NCBI GenBank assembly: GCA_041752635.1
Contig: JBGSWC010000317.1
Coordinates: 1-10,643 of the forward strand
Source: JBGSWC01 sp041752635
Lineage (GTDB): Bacteria > Planctomycetota > Planctomycetia > Pirellulales > Lacipirellulaceae
Direction: 5' to 3'
Length of the DNA: 10,643 nt
Shown here: positions 1-6,690 of the stretch, one piece after another
How the letters are laid out: each line of letters begins with the position of its first letter
Position numbering within the stretch: the first letter of the stretch is position 1
Position numbers and translations under genes: made by a program
The notes under the pieces: model-generated
Seen by the model: the letters and a program-made list of their open reading frames with translations, nothing else
The model's database searches: none
Told to the model about the DNA's origin: nothing

Positions 1-1260
1 CTCTTGGCTGCCATCGACATAGCGAATGTAGCGAAAGTCGCCTCGATCTTTCTGCAAGTGCAGGGCGTGGTTGTTTTGGCCAAACGTCGTCAGCGCGGCA
101 TGGGACCAAACCGCGTTGCTGTCGCTAATGAGAGGCACAAGGCTGTGACCTTCGAGTAACTTCTGTGGCGATAAGTCGCACAGGTCGATCAGCGTCGGAT
201 AGATGTCGATCAAGCCGACTGGGGTTAGCACGCTCTGGTTAATCGGTAGACTTGGTCCCGCAAAAATCAGCGGCACTCGCGTCGCGTCTTCCCACAGCGA
301 TCTCTTACCCCAACGGTCTTTGGTTCCCAAGTGAAACCCATGATCGCTCCACAACACCACAATCGTGTTATCGGCATTCGGCGATCTATCGAGTGCGTCG
401 AGCAAACGGCCGACCTGGGCATCGACAAAGCTGACACATGCCAGATAACTCTGCACTGCGTGTTCGACCTCATTGTGTTCGACCATCCATTCATGCCGCG
501 GCGCGACCGCGCTCCACGACAGGTCTTGTCCGTACTGCGGCACATCGTCGAGATCGTTTTCTAGATAGCCGGTTAGCTTACAGTCTTCACGCCGGTAAAG
601 ATCAAACCACTTTTGCGGTGCATACATCGGCACGTGAGGGCGATAAAAACCGACGGCCAGAAACCTTGGCTTGTCGCTCGGTTGTGCGAGAATCTCACAC
701 GCCTTGGTGGCAATCTTGTAGTCGGGCATCTGCTCGTCGGTTTCCGGGAAGGCACCCCAGTCCCACAGCGGATGCGTGTGCCCGGCCGAAATGGGTTTTT
801 CGGGGTAAGGCCCAACACCGCCGAGGTTGCCGAGGTATTCGTCGAATTCCTTGTTGTCCTGTTGATGAAACAACTTTCCGATGCCAATGGTGTGATAACC
901 ATTCGCCGCAAAGTGTTGTGGCAGCGTCACCAAATCTCGTGTCGTATCGCAATTGCGAATCAGCGGCGAGAGGTAATAGATTCCCGTCGTCGAAGGCAAC
1001 CGCCCCGTCATCAAACTGGCCCGCGACGGATTGCAAATCGGTGCCTGGCAATGGGCGTTGAGAAACAAGGTTCCTCGCTTAGAAAGCCGATCGATGTGGG
1101 GAGTCTTCGCATGCAGTTCATCGCCTCCGCCGAGACGACCTGCCATGCAACCGATCATGTCGTTGAGATCGTCGATGGCGATGAACAGCACATCGGGCTG
1201 CTTCGCGCCAGCGAACGTTGTGAACGCGACGACGACAAGCAAGAGAAGTTTGGGCACCAT
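1..1260 (-). CDS. secreted sulfatase, iduronate-2-sulfatase-like (C-terminus cut by window edge)
   Basis: Reading leftwards from ATG at 1260, the frame is open for 420 codons to the window edge, so the gene is partial at its C-terminus. Residues 1-19 (MVPKLLLLVVVAFTTFAGA) look like a signal peptide. The formylglycine sulfatase hallmarks follow in order: the metal-binding pair D30-D31 in FIAIDDLND, the active-site motif CNPSR at 76-80 (C76 would become formylglycine), K129 in GIGKLF, H209 in FYRPHVP, and D306-H307 in WSDHG. The order and wording match the iduronate-2-sulfatase-like branch; the substrate is presumably a sulfated polysaccharide, but cannot be read from sequence. In-frame ATGs also lie at 1293 and 1320; 1260 is preferred because it puts the signal peptide first, although GAGG sits only 2 nt before it. 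The product is a paralogue of the sulfatase at 3107-4819. Confidence 0.93.
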   Translation of the reverse strand, partial: MVPKLLLLVVVAFTTFAGAKQPDVLFIAIDDLNDMIGCMAGRLGGGDELHAKTPHIDRLSKRGTLFLNAHCQAPICNPSRASLMTGRLPSTTGIYYLSPLIRNCDTTRDLVTLPQHFAANGYHTIGIGKLFHQQDNKEFDEYLGNLGGVGPYPEKPISAGHTHPLWDWGAFPETDEQMPDYKIATKACEILAQPSDKPRFLAVGFYRPHVPMYAPQKWFDLYRREDCKLTGYLENDLDDVPQYGQDLSWSAVAPRHEWMVEHNEVEHAVQSYLACVSFVDAQVGRLLDALDRSPNADNTIVVLWSDHGFHLGTKDRWGKRSLWEDATRVPLIFAGPSLPINQSVLTPVGLIDIYPTLIDLCDLSPQKLLEGHSLVPLISDSNAVWSHAALTTFGQNNHALHLQKDRGDFRYIRYVDGSQE

Positions 1261-1303
1261 TACCTCACGTGCTTCGGCATAGTTTTTTACCATAGTCGTT
1301 GAA

Positions 1304-1334
1304 CGCTCCGCGTTCAGCATCAGATCGCGGAGCG
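1304..1334. repeat. hairpin: 9-bp perfect inverted repeat
   Basis: CGCTCCGCG (1304-1312) and CGCGGAGCG (1326-1334) are perfect reverse complements with a 13-nt loop. A shorter competing hairpin (GAACGC/GCGTTC, 1301-1315) overlaps it. It lies between the stop of the 136-aa gene and the start of the sulfatase on the minus strand. No T-run follows, so it is not a classic intrinsic terminator; it could attenuate or separate expression of the two genes. Confidence 0.5.
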
Positions 1335-1358
1335 ATTCGCTACAAACGATACTCAATA

Positions 1359-1769
1359 CTAATACTGCCCGACTTCGCCATCTCGGTTCGCGGTGTCATC
1401 ATTCGGCGGTATTGTGGTTGCGATCCTGATTTCACGGTCCAAAACGAGTGGCATTAGTATACCACAGACTCGCCGCAAGGGAGCTTGTCGCGCGAGCGCG
1501 TCTGCATGGACCTGCAAGTCTGTGCGGGTATCTTCCATTGCAAACGATCGACGGTAGAAATCACAGCCTGCATATTGGTGCAATTCGGTCTTAAGCGTAA
1601 GCGTGAGAGTATCGGGGATGTCGGGGAAAGCGGCTTTAATTTCACCCGATGACGCTTCGGTATTGATGAAGAGATCAAGTATTCGGTAAACGAATTCGTG
1701 ACCTGTTATAACTCCGCGATCATAGAGCATCGCGTACCGGCGGATAAATGCGGTTAGTTCATTTTGCAT
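1359..1769 (-). CDS. hypothetical protein, 136 aa
   Basis: Not recognised. The ATG at 1769 (MQNELTAFIRRYAMLYDRG) is chosen; a TTG at 1799 in the same frame would add ten residues. Neither has a clear Shine-Dalgarno. The protein is soluble, with a helical N-terminal half containing the phrase YDRGVITGHEFVYRILDLF, which resembles from memory small planctomycete proteins that begin with a 'short helix, G-L/V-I-T-x-x-E-F' element. It has no signal peptide and no catalytic motif I can name. It lies 53 nt after the TPR gene and 98 nt before the sulfatase, all leftward, so co-transcription is plausible. Codons such as ATA, CTA and AAT are more frequent than in its neighbours. It is called a gene because the frame has a plausible protein composition and fits the spacing of the leftward series. 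Confidence 0.65.
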   Translation of the reverse strand: MQNELTAFIRRYAMLYDRGVITGHEFVYRILDLFINTEASSGEIKAAFPDIPDTLTLTLKTELHQYAGCDFYRRSFAMEDTRTDLQVHADALARQAPLRRVCGILMPLVLDREIRIATTIPPNDDTANRDGEVGQY

Positions 1770-1822
1770 CGTTGACTGCGTTCGCGGGGTCGTAAGCAAA
1801 TCTAAGCTGTCGCTGAACGCTG

Positions 1823-2335
1823 CTAAACAATCACACTCGTCAGCGCGCGGAATTCAGGGTCGTCGCGGAGTGGGTCGAAGTCGGGCTCGTCGGAGACCAG
1901 CTCGCGAAGGTTGCCGTCGAGGCTGATGGCTCGTTGCAAACAACGCAGCGCCCGTTCGCGTTTCGACAACAGACTCCAATAACAGGCCAAGTTATAATGC
2001 AAAATTGGCTCGCGCGGCTCACTCTCTTGCGCCGATTCGAGCGCATTGATGGCGTGCAGCACTTGGCCCACACGTTTATAACACCAAGCGAGTGCAAGCC
2101 AGACATACATGTCGTCGGGCCGATGTCGCGATGCATGTTCGAGCGGTTCGATCGCCTCGCGAAAGCGGCGCATCTCGCGGAGCGACTCGCCCCACAAGTA
2201 ACTCGCTCGGCCATCGGCGAGCGCCAGCGTTCGACGTCGCTCCAAGGCTTCGACTGCTAGTTCAGGCAGACCGAGTTCAAGGTAACCCTCGGCGTTGCGA
2301 ATGACTCTTTGCGTGCGGCTCAGGGCGGCAGGCAT
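1823..2335 (-). CDS. tetratricopeptide-repeat protein, 170 aa
   Basis: The protein is made of helix pairs with TPR spacing: about residues 12-40, 45-73 (YLWGESLREMRRFREAIEPL), 76-107 (VWLALAWCYKRVGQVLHAINAL) and 110-140 (LHYNLACYWSLLSKRERAL). It closes with the ending DFDPLRDDPEFRAL, common in bacterial TPR proteins. There is no signal peptide, so it is probably a cytoplasmic protein-interaction scaffold; the partner is unknown. The ATG at 2335 (MPAALSRTQR) is chosen over a TTG at 2347. It is the first gene of the leftward series TPR protein, 136-aa protein, sulfatase. Confidence 0.85.
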   Translation of the reverse strand: MPAALSRTQRVIRNAEGYLELGLPELAVEALERRRTLALADGRASYLWGESLREMRRFREAIEPLEHASRHRPDDMYVWLALAWCYKRVGQVLHAINALESAQESEPREPILHYNLACYWSLLSKRERALRCLQRAISLDGNLRELVSDEPDFDPLRDDPEFRALTSVIV

Positions 2336-2813
2336 GGCGACGACCAATCTTTGCGTTGAAGATGTTTGGTGGAAGCGGCGTTTATCGTAATGGAGAGCGT
2401 GTTGCGTTCGACTTCACGCGTCTCCTTTGGCTGGACTCATTCTACGCAGTTCTCGCCAGCACCCCAAATGCCCGGCAAAAAGTCGTGTCCTAAGTCGTTG
2501 CGCGGCTTGAACTTAAATGCGAAATTTTGACCCGACGCAATCTGCCGCCTGTAGCAGCCAGTGAATCTGTGGCAAATGTCCTGCAAATGCAGCGAGCCAA
2601 GCGGCGAGGCGTTGCCAAAGAGCGACACGACCCCTTCGCGAGCGATGCCAAAGCACAACGTCGGAGCCAGCGGCAATTTCCGAGGGGGTGCGTAACTCGT
2701 TGTGCTGCAACACGATACGTGGCGAGCCGCCCGTCACCCGGCAATGCGGCGCGACGATTGCTTGGTCGCAAAGTACTCGCTTTTGTTCCAAAACCCGCCG
2801 TGAGTTGCCCCCT
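2336..2813. other. 478-bp stretch without a convincing gene
   Basis: Several open frames of 79-175 codons cross this region on both strands. Their translations are rich in Arg, Cys, Ser and Trp, have no recognisable motif and no start with a ribosome binding site, and mutually overlap. I read them as chance frames in GC-rich DNA. The segment must hold the upstream control regions of the TPR gene (leftward) and of the small membrane protein (rightward), but I see no promoter I would defend. A decayed gene on the minus strand (2437-2676 frame) cannot be excluded. Confidence 0.4.
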
Positions 2814-3110
2814 GTGAAGTCGGTCGTCGCCATTTGCCTGCTGCTGGTTGTTGTCGGCGAATATGCCCGAGAATGGTCCGGCGACAACGACCCGGGCCCC
2901 CCGCCCGTGGTCTCGACCGCTCCTTGGGTCCGTACCGTCGATGGGTGGGAACGGCTAGACACTTCGCCTCCGCCTGTGCCGTCGGCAACCAATGAAGACA
3001 GACACCCAAAGTTGCACCCCGCACTCGTCGCCATCGGCATGGTGTTGGGCTCGCTCTATGGTCTCGCAAGTAGGCAATCGTTTACGAGTTCGACGACCGA
3101 TCGAACTTAA
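2814..3110 (+). CDS. small membrane protein, 98 aa, two predicted membrane segments
   Basis: From GTG at 2814 the frame reads VKSVVAICLLLVVVGEYA, a hydrophobic N-terminal segment (residues about 4-16). A Pro-rich linker and the phrase WVRTVDGWERLD (residues about 38-49) follow, then a second hydrophobic stretch, LHPALVAIGMVLGSLYGLA (about 68-86), and a polar tail. A TTG at 2805 is an alternative start. The 'W-x-RT-x-DGWE … LHP' layout recalls, from memory, short two-segment proteins found widely in planctomycetes with no assigned function; I have not been able to search for it. Its TAA stop (3108-3110) overlaps the TAA stop of the convergent sulfatase (3109-3107 on the minus strand) within the palindrome TTAA. 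The larger frame starting at 2688 is an overextension. Confidence 0.65.
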   Translation: MKSVVAICLLLVVVGEYAREWSGDNDPGPPPVVSTAPWVRTVDGWERLDTSPPPVPSATNEDRHPKLHPALVAIGMVLGSLYGLASRQSFTSSTTDRT

Positions 3111-4819
3111 TCCGAAATCAACGCTTCGGCTGAGCGGTCACCGATCTCAAAGTAGCCAAGCGGCTTGGCGCTATCGCCCACGCTACTTACTAGCCAAACG
3201 GCGCCGGGCCTCGTCTGTTGGCTCTGCCGCTTGCCGGCGGCGATCATGCCATACGATTTTGGTTTACCCTGTCGATCGATCCAGAACAGTTCGGCATCTT
3301 CCGCGCGTGTGTTGGTGAAGTAGACCGTGAATGTGCCACCATCGGGTTTCGACGGTGGTGCTTGTCCCCCTTCGAGGGGCTGTAGCTTGAGCTTCACCAG
3401 CGACTCGACCGACGGTTTCTTAAATTCAGCAAAATCGCGCGGAGCCGCTGCGCGAAACGATTCGAGCAACTCGCGCGACTCGGGCTTGGCCGCCAGGTTG
3501 GTCCACTCATAGCGGTCGGCGGCTGTGTCGTACAGTTCTTCGTCGCCGTTGTCATAGTGAATGTAACGATGGGTCGGCGACGACATGCCATACGTATCGG
3601 GTCGACTAAGAAAAGTGACCGAATGATGAGGCCAATCCGCCTCGGCATCGGCCAGCAAAGGGACGAGGCTCGGACCATCATTCGAAGCGACGGCCGGCAG
3701 CGAACACAAGTCACAAAGTGTTGGATACAAGCTCACGAGATTCACGGGAGCATTGCACTCGGTTCCCGCGGTCGTTCCTGCTTCGAGCGGCTCGGCGATT
3801 CCAGCAGGAACGCGGACCATCAATGGGACTCGCGTACAGACTCGCCAGGCGGTGTACTTCTGCCAGTGTTGCTTCTCACCCAAGTGCCAACCGTGGTCGC
3901 TCCATAAGACAACGATGGTGTTGTCGCGATTCGGACCACTTTCGAGTGCGTCGAGCACACGTCCTAGCATGGCATCGGCGAAGGCAATCGAAGCGAGGTA
4001 AGATTGCACGCCTTGTCGCCACTGACCATGCTCGCGAATGTGGGGGAAATAACGATTCGGCCCCGCCGCTTGGCCCGCGGGAGGCAGGTCGTCGAGATCG
4101 TCTTCGAGATAGCCGGGGGGCAATTGCACTTCGTCGAGCGGAAACGCCTCGAAATATTTCGCCGGCACGAACCATGGTTCGTGAGGCCGATAGATTCCGC
4201 AGGCTAAGAAGAAGGGCTGTTCGTGTTTTCGCGAAAGCTGCTCGCCAACCCATTTCGAGACGAGCCAATCGCCACCGAACTCTTCGTCGTCGACCGGCAT
4301 TGGCCCCCAGTCGGTTTCGTTGTACTGCCATGGACCACCAACCGGTAAATTGACCGGACGTTTGCTGGGGTAGAACGTTTCGGGCAACGGATTCTCGCTC
4401 GACTTTTCGGGAAAGTATTCGTCCCACGACTTTGCATCGATAAAGTAATGCAGCATCTTGCCCGACCCCATCGCCCGATAGCCGTGGTCGCGAAAATGTT
4501 GGGGAATGAGTTTCGCGTCGGGCAATAACTCGCGCATCGGCTGACGATTGTCGTAGACGCCCGAGCGATGAGGCGACATGCCAGTGAAGATGGCCGTTCG
4601 CGAAGGATTGCAAGCCGGCGCGGCACAGTGTGCATTGGTGAAGAGCACTCCGCTATGAGCTAACCGATCGAAGTTGGGAGTTTGTGTTTGTGGGTGACCC
4701 CCTAAAACACCAATCCAATCGTTGAGATCATCGACGGCGATGAATAACACATTGGGGGGCGCGGCAAAGGCCACTGTCGATAAGCTCAACAAGACGAAGA
4801 TCGAGTAAAGTAATCGCAT
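3107..4819 (-). CDS. secreted sulfatase, iduronate-2-sulfatase-like, with C-terminal VHL-beta-like domain
   Basis: 570 aa, complete. Residues 1-19 (MRLLYSIFVLLSLSTVAFA) are a signal peptide, so the enzyme is exported. The sulfatase core follows: D30-D31 (VDDLND), CNPSR at 70-74 with C70 as the formylglycine precursor, K121 (GSGKML), H213 (YRPHEPW), D308-H309 (WSDHGWHLGEK) and K321. The core fold ends near residue 465. After a Pro/Gly linker (about 481-495), residues 496-560 form an extra beta-rich domain (3140-3334) that aligns with the pVHL beta domain: W513, Y523 and W542 keep the spacing of human W88, Y98 and W117. Known family role: hydrolysis of sulfate esters on glycans after cysteine-to-formylglycine maturation; maturation enzyme not in this window. 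The ATG at 4819 has GGAGAG upstream. It is a paralogue of the partial sulfatase at 1-1260. The exact substrate is unknown. Confidence 0.95.
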   Translation of the reverse strand: MRLLYSIFVLLSLSTVAFAAPPNVLFIAVDDLNDWIGVLGGHPQTQTPNFDRLAHSGVLFTNAHCAAPACNPSRTAIFTGMSPHRSGVYDNRQPMRELLPDAKLIPQHFRDHGYRAMGSGKMLHYFIDAKSWDEYFPEKSSENPLPETFYPSKRPVNLPVGGPWQYNETDWGPMPVDDEEFGGDWLVSKWVGEQLSRKHEQPFFLACGIYRPHEPWFVPAKYFEAFPLDEVQLPPGYLEDDLDDLPPAGQAAGPNRYFPHIREHGQWRQGVQSYLASIAFADAMLGRVLDALESGPNRDNTIVVLWSDHGWHLGEKQHWQKYTAWRVCTRVPLMVRVPAGIAEPLEAGTTAGTECNAPVNLVSLYPTLCDLCSLPAVASNDGPSLVPLLADAEADWPHHSVTFLSRPDTYGMSSPTHRYIHYDNGDEELYDTAADRYEWTNLAAKPESRELLESFRAAAPRDFAEFKKPSVESLVKLKLQPLEGGQAPPSKPDGGTFTVYFTNTRAEDAELFWIDRQGKPKSYGMIAAGKRQSQQTRPGAVWLVSSVGDSAKPLGYFEIGDRSAEALISD

Positions 4820-4825
4820 GGCAGG

Positions 4826-4831
4826 CTCTCC
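4826..4831 (-). promoter_or_regulatory. Shine-Dalgarno GGAGAG of the sulfatase gene
   Basis: Reading on the minus strand, GGAGAG precedes the ATG at 4819 with 6 nt between its end and the start codon. It is the clearest ribosome binding site in the window, where most genes have none, and it fixes the start of the sulfatase. Confidence 0.7.
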
Positions 4832-4930
4832 GATGGACTAGCAACTAAGTCGAGCACAATGATACTCGATTCACCGTCGTCAAGCGAACCCAAGCAGCAT
4901 CGTGTCTGACAAGTTTTTCTGGCAGTTAAT

Positions 4931-4957
4931 AGAACCGCCAAGGCGCGAAGGCCGCCA
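4931..4957. repeat. CGCCAAGGCGCGAAGG-type short repeat
   Basis: The stretch AGAACCGCCAAGGCGCGAAG and the following GCCGCCACG repeats the theme (C)GCCAAGG with a period of about 9-10 nt. From memory, similar strings recur in intergenic DNA of many environmental bacteria and are often mis-annotated as the tail of small ORFs (FAPWRF-like translations). Family membership needs a genome search. Confidence 0.4.
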
Positions 4958-5040
4958 CGAGTCGGTCGAAAGCTTCACCTCGACAAACAGCATCAAGGAT
5001 TAATCGGACCGCTCGTGTTCGCGATGCGGGCGATTCCAGG

Positions 5041-5080
5041 GAACGCCGATGTTCGCGGATCGTCGCAGATAGTCGCGGAT
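5041..5080 (-). repeat. block of four decamers, consensus ATCNGCGNNN (minus-strand orientation)
   Basis: On the minus strand this block reads exactly as four 10-nt units: ATCCGCGACT, ATCTGCGACG, ATCCGCGAAC and ATCGGCGTTC. ATC and GCG are invariant in every unit. It is the inverted partner of the block at 5177-5216. Confidence 0.75.
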
Positions 5081-5176
5081 GGATCTTGTTAAAAAATGCG
5101 ATGATTGGCGATAGTCGCACTTCCTTGGGCTTGAGCCCTTAGCGAACTAGCCTTCAACGTGCGACGAACGATGACT

Positions 5177-5216
5177 ATCTGCGATCATCCGCGTGCATCG
5201 GCGTTAATCCGCGTTC
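5177..5216 (+). repeat. block of four decamers, consensus ATCNGCGNNN (plus-strand orientation)
   Basis: The plus strand reads ATCTGCGATC, ATCCGCGTGC, ATCGGCGTTA and ATCCGCGTTC, four exact 10-nt units with ATC and GCG invariant. Preceded by GACT, as is the matching unit of the other block, and followed by a further degenerate copy CTCTGCGGTTAATC (5230-5243). Units 1-3 pair with units 2-4 of the 5041-5080 block (8, 8 and 9 matches out of 10), so the two blocks could fold into an imperfect stem with a loop of about 100 nt. Confidence 0.75.
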
Positions 5217-5433
5217 CCTCGATGAACGACTCTGCGGTTAATCAAATCCCGCAGCAATGATTCCCCTCGGCACTGGTGGCGGCTTGGCGGTTCCCGTCCT
5301 ACGGTTTGCCATTTTGTCAGACACGCAGTATCTGTGGATTGGAACTCGTCGCGACCGTTGGCTAAACTGGCGCTTTCACCCAACTTCCGGTCGCTTGCGA
5401 TCGCGGCTCGCCATGCATGGGAACACACATCCA

Positions 5434-6669
5434 ATGATTTGTCCTGTTCGATTTCTGCTGCTGTTGATTCTTGTCGCGAGCAGCCCGTGCGGCCTTGCTG
5501 CGGAACCTGACGGCAATGCGACCGATCCACTCGCCGAACTTGAGTCGTTTTTAGCGAAACCCCGCGATGAGCGAGGTGAGATCGCCGATCAACCTTTCGC
5601 GTCGATTCGGCTCTCCCAACAACAAACTTCCAAAGCTCAGCAACTCTTATGGGAGGACCATCAACGTTTGATCAGGCAAACCCGCACCGACGAAATGAAA
5701 GCAGGCAAACTCGTCGATGGCGAGCTCACGATGCCGTTCGCTTACAAGACGTTTGGCGAAAAGCCCAACAGCGGTCGCAGCCTCTACATTTCGATGCATG
5801 GCGGAGGTGGTGCCCCGAAACGAGTGAACGACAGTCAATGGGAAAATCAGAAGCGACTCTACACTCCGCCTGAAGGAGTTTACTTGGCTCCTCGCGCACC
5901 GACCGATACTTGGAACCTATGGCATCAACGTCACATCGATGGCTTCTTCGATCGGCTCATCGAGAATCTGGTTGTCTTTGAAGACGTCGACCCCAACCGC
6001 GTTTACCTCATGGGTTACTCGGCCGGTGGCGACGGGGCCTATCAACTCGCCCCGCGAATGGCCGACCGTTGGGCGGCCGTGGCGATGATGGCGGGGCATC
6101 CGGGCGACAGTTCTCCGCTGGGGCTCCGCAACATTGGGTTTGCGATTTACGTGGGTGGCAAAGACGCCGCGTACAAACGGAATGAAATTGCGGCCCAGTG
6201 GAAAACGAAACTCGACGAGTTGCAGCAGTCCGATCCCGAGGGGTATCAGCATCAGGTGACCATCTACGCCAACAAGGGCCACTGGATGGATCGCGAAGAC
6301 GCCTCGTCAATCGATTGGATGAGAACACAAGAGCGAGACCCCCTGCCCCAGAAAATTGTTTGGAAACAAGACGACGTGACCCACCGGCGATACTATTGGC
6401 TGGCAACACCCGAGCCAACCAAAGGCACACTCGTCACCGCAACGCGAACGGAACAATCGATCGATATCGAAACAGCCGACGTCACAAAACTCACAATTCT
6501 CCTGAATGACAAAATGCTGAACCTCGACGAGCCGGTACGAGTGACTCACGGAGGTGCAGTGGTTCACGAAGCTATCGTAGCGCGAACCATCGCTATGCTT
6601 GCAAAAACGCTCGCCGAACGCGGCGATCCAGAATTGGTGTTCGCGGGAGCGGTTAGCGTTGAGCTGTAA
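5434..6669 (+). CDS. secreted alpha/beta hydrolase (esterase / PHB-depolymerase-like), 411 aa
   Basis: The ATG at 5434 is chosen because it is followed at once by a signal peptide (MICPVRFLLLLILVASSPCG, cleavage likely after GLAA); the same frame is open upstream to 5257 but that part has no protein character. The fold is an alpha/beta hydrolase: oxyanion-hole motif MHGGGGAP (H122 onward), nucleophile elbow GYSAGG with S196, a likely acid D244 in VGGKDAAY, and a likely catalytic H283 in NKGHWMD. Between the elbow and the acid lies AYQLAPRMADRWAAVAMMAGHP, a typical stretch of secreted planctomycete esterases related to polyhydroxybutyrate depolymerase/feruloyl-esterase-like enzymes. The C-terminal ~110 residues (from about 300) look like a beta-rich extra module, with WLATPEPTKGTLVTA and ILLNDKMLNLDEPV. 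Substrate unknown; the enzyme probably cleaves an ester outside the cytoplasm. Cys77-type lipobox is not canonical, so a free protein rather than a lipoprotein is inferred. Confidence 0.88.
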   Translation: MICPVRFLLLLILVASSPCGLAAEPDGNATDPLAELESFLAKPRDERGEIADQPFASIRLSQQQTSKAQQLLWEDHQRLIRQTRTDEMKAGKLVDGELTMPFAYKTFGEKPNSGRSLYISMHGGGGAPKRVNDSQWENQKRLYTPPEGVYLAPRAPTDTWNLWHQRHIDGFFDRLIENLVVFEDVDPNRVYLMGYSAGGDGAYQLAPRMADRWAAVAMMAGHPGDSSPLGLRNIGFAIYVGGKDAAYKRNEIAAQWKTKLDELQQSDPEGYQHQVTIYANKGHWMDREDASSIDWMRTQERDPLPQKIVWKQDDVTHRRYYWLATPEPTKGTLVTATRTEQSIDIETADVTKLTILLNDKMLNLDEPVRVTHGGAVVHEAIVARTIAMLAKTLAERGDPELVFAGAVSVEL

Positions 6670-6690
6670 TTAACGGACCGGTGGTCTTGG

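Larger units (their letters stand above)
4901..5325. repeat. segment bounded by a 12-bp inverted repeat (CGTGTCTGACAA … TTGTCAGACACG)
   Basis: CGTGTCTGACAA at 4901-4912 is the exact reverse complement of TTGTCAGACACG at 5314-5325. Each copy centres on TGTCNGACA, itself a 4+1+4 palindrome, and both copies are followed, reading inward or outward respectively, by a GGCA shortly after an A/T-rich stretch. The layout could be a non-autonomous mobile element or a pair of REP-like elements. No transposase and no clear target duplication is seen. Confidence 0.5.
4820..5433. other. divergent, repeat-rich intergenic region
   Basis: This 614-bp gap separates the leftward sulfatase from the rightward hydrolase and must hold both promoters; I cannot place either with confidence. 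It contains a 12-bp terminal inverted repeat (4901-4912 and 5314-5325), a CGCCAAGG-type segment (4931-4957), two inverted blocks of decamers (5041-5080 and 5177-5216) and a small hairpin GGGCT-TG-AGCCC (5127-5138). A 64-codon leftward frame (4926-5120) runs straight through the repeats and is probably not a gene. Confidence 0.7.

Noticed and set aside
438..1302. Long rightward open frames (438-1061, 613-1302) opposite the first sulfatase
   Set aside because: They are antisense to a frame with complete sulfatase motifs; their translations are Arg/Ser/Cys-rich with no domain.
2513..3040. Leftward 175-codon frame across 2513-3040
   Set aside because: It overlaps the better-supported small membrane protein, has no ribosome binding site and no motif, and is of low-complexity composition.
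3718..4613. Long frames on both strands (3718-4353 +, 3876-4613 -) inside the second sulfatase
   Set aside because: Shadows of the sulfatase frame, Arg-rich and motif-free.
4926..5120. 64-codon leftward frame
   Set aside because: Its sequence is a translation through the CGCCAAGG-type and ATCNGCG repeats, which explains the open frame without a gene.
5041..5216. CRISPR array
   Set aside because: The repeated units are only 10 nt, contiguous without spacers, and inverted between blocks; no cas gene is present.
5257..5433. 59-residue N-terminal extension of the hydrolase
   Set aside because: It would bury the signal peptide and translate one arm of the 12-bp inverted repeat.
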